Below, in pieces: positions 6,151 through 7,681 of a stretch of DNA of 7,681 bases (its first letter is position 1; every line of letters starts with the position of its first letter). Where the stretch lies: positions 1 to 7,681 of the forward strand of contig CACYDD010000312.1 of assembly GCA_902773065.1 (NCBI GenBank), given 5' to 3'. A program made the translations under genes and the position numbers. A model generated the notes under the pieces. It was not told the DNA's origin, made no database searches, and was given only the letters and a program-made list of their open reading frames with translations. This DNA is from an uncultured Ruminococcus sp. Lineage in GTDB: Bacteria > Bacillota > Clostridia > Oscillospirales > Acutalibacteraceae.

Positions 6151-7615
6151 ATGAAAAAAACTTTAGCCATTTTTATTTCATTGATGATAGTCTGTCTTGC
6201 AGCCTGCTCCTCAAATGATCCGAATTCATCAAAAGATGACGAATTATCAACAAATAAAGGATCATCAACAGATGAAACACCAGCAGATGAAGATTCATCA
6301 TAAGACAACACAGATGTTCCTGAAAATGTCAGCTTTGAGGAAACCAATTTTGAAGATCTGCCTTCAAAAGTTGATTTAAGAAACTACGAAGGCAAGAACT
6401 ATGTTACTCCGGTAAAGAGTCAGAATTTTGGTGATTGCTGGTCATTCAGTCTTGCCGCTGCCGCAGAAACATCATACATGTATGCAAACGGTATGGGAGT
6501 TCCGGCAGGCGAAGTTAATGATAAAGTTGATTTTTCGGAGAAGTATATAGTGTGGTATATTTATCACGGACTGACAAAAGATGATGCTGAAAAAGGCAGG
6601 GTGCGCAGTAGTCAGATCGGCGAAGGCGTAGATCTGGCCGCAATGGAAAAAGCTGATAAAAAAGCTGCTTACTTTTTAGGCGGTCCGTTTATACACGGTT
6701 CAAATCTGTTCGGATCAGGATTCGGTCCGGTCGATGAAAGAACAGAAGTAAACGGTGAATATCCATATGCATACAATGATGATTCATCTGTGAAATATGA
6801 GCTGCCTCTCAATGCTGAATATCGCAATCCAAAGACAAATGCTTTTCTCAGGGACAGCTTTTTCCTTCCGACACCTGCTGCAACTGATCAGACAGGTAAA
6901 TATGAGCTTGACAAGAAAGTGCTTGATACAATAAAATCAGAGATCCATAAAGGGCATGCGGTGTCCGTTGCGATATGCTCTACTCATTCAAATATCAATA
7001 CAGAAAATATGACATTTTACTGCAATCAGAATACAAATCCGGATCATGGTGTTACAATAGTCGGATACGATGATAATTATTCCAGAGAAAATTTTGCAGT
7101 ATACAAGAAAAAGAATAAAAAAGAAATGATAAAAGATAGTATGCCTCCTGAAAACGGCGCTTTTATCGTAAAAAACAGTTGGGGTGTGAGGGGAACCAAT
7201 GATATTGATGACGGTTATTTCTACCTGTCATATTATGACCGCAGTATTGATTCGCCCATGAGCTTTGAATTTGATAAAAACAGCGGAAACACACCGTCCC
7301 ATATAAATTACGATCAGTATGACCTGTTGATGACACAGTGGTACAGCTTCTTGGATTATGACTCTGAAACTAAGATGGCGAATGTATTTGGTACTGAGTC
7401 AGATGAAGAACTTTTTCAGATATCTTATATCACCGCCTCTGATAAAACTCAGGTGGCTTACGAAATCTACAAGGATATCAGCAAAGATGATCCTTCATCC
7501 GGAACGCTGCTTGAAAAGGGTGTGAACAGCCATTCCTGAAATCAGTTTATCAGGGAATGAAAGTATTGCAATTGATAACTATCCGATAAAGGCTATTCTT
7601 TCTGATTCGGACTGA
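6151..7615 (+). pseudogene. lipoprotein papain-family (C1A) cysteine peptidase with lectin-like C-terminus, interrupted by a stop and a frameshift
   Basis: Residue numbers count the TAA as a residue. The lipoprotein signal is MKKTLAIFISLMIVCLAAC, with lipobox LAAC and Cys19 (6205). A Ser/Asp/Glu linker contains an in-frame TAA at 6301-6303 (codon 51). The same frame then encodes a full papain-family domain: VDLRNYEG, VTPVKSQNFGDCWSFS with oxyanion Gln91 (6421) and nucleophile Cys96 (6436), DHGVTIVGYDD with His299 (7045), and KNSWG with Asn342 (7174). The region after about residue 384 (INYDQYDLL, ANVFGTESDEELFQISY, YEIYKD, SSGTLLEKGVN) resembles the lectin-like domain that follows clostridial C1A domains. 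The frame stops at 7537-7539 (TGA); coding-like sequence continues in the next frame (IPEISLSGNESIAIDNYPIK) to TGA at 7613-7615. After the TAA no in-frame ATG, GTG or TTG precedes Cys96, so restart at 6478 would lose the nucleophile. The intact form would be an extracellular membrane-anchored peptidase. Alternatives are sequencing error or stop readthrough. Confidence 0.8.
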
Positions 7616-7681
7616 TCTGATAGACAGATGATTATTAAAAGATTTGCGTTTATACCTTGAAATTTTATACCATTTATCCAA

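Noticed and set aside
6028..6303. Longer start for the lipoprotein at 6028
   Set aside because: The ATG at 6028 lies upstream of the predicted promoter and lacks a ribosome binding site. The ATG at 6151 has GAGGAGG 8 nt before it and starts a textbook lipoprotein signal.
6102..6379. Minus-strand 81-codon frame and plus-strand 60-codon frame over the peptidase linker
   Set aside because: Both are shadows of the repetitive TCA/GAT/GAA codons in the Ser/Asp/Glu linker; neither has a start signal.
6478..7539. Separate gene starting at the ATG at 6478
   Set aside because: This start falls inside the peptidase domain, after the catalytic Cys at 6436, and no ribosome binding site precedes it. The upstream sequence in the same frame is clearly part of the same domain.
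7616..7681. Possible terminator or small gene after the peptidase
   Set aside because: I found no GC-rich hairpin followed by a T-run, and only a 10-codon frame. Too little sequence remains before the edge.

Overview
The window looks like chromosomal DNA of a gut or rumen member of the Clostridia, most likely a Ruminococcus-like Oscillospiraceae. I infer this from the strong AGGAGG-type ribosome binding sites, the sigma-A-like promoters with extended -10 boxes, the AT-rich intergenic DNA and the style of the secreted proteins. No rRNA or other marker gene is present to prove it.

Layout. Positions 1-5748 are one uninterrupted minus-strand reading frame of 1,916 codons. It begins with a secretion signal and runs off the left edge without a stop. 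It encodes a giant mosaic surface protein: two GLUG-type beta-helix modules, an Ig-like module, a fibronectin type III module, two related beta-sandwich modules, several InlB/Flg_new-type repeats, two copies of a module I cannot name, and a triple-tyrosine-type module at the window edge. Positions 5749-6150 are an AT-rich divergent intergenic region with one promoter facing each way and a perfect 19-bp tandem repeat in the predicted leader of the giant gene. Positions 6151-7615 (plus strand) hold a lipoprotein papain-family (C1A) cysteine peptidase with a lectin-like C-terminal region. It is broken by an in-frame TAA before the catalytic cysteine and by a probable frameshift near its end. I see nothing in the last 66 bases.

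How they may work together. Both products would be exported. One is a very long adhesin-like protein and the other a membrane-anchored extracellular peptidase, and they are transcribed head to head. A shared role at the cell surface (binding plus proteolysis, or processing of the adhesin) is possible but is only an inference. In this sequence the peptidase looks like a recent pseudogene or carries sequencing errors, because its Gln/Cys/His/Asn active-site set is still intact.

I found no RNA genes, CRISPR arrays, insertion sequences or attachment sites. The window does not contain a clearly new multi-gene system. Its most unusual contents are the adhesin architecture with its internal duplications and the doubly interrupted peptidase.
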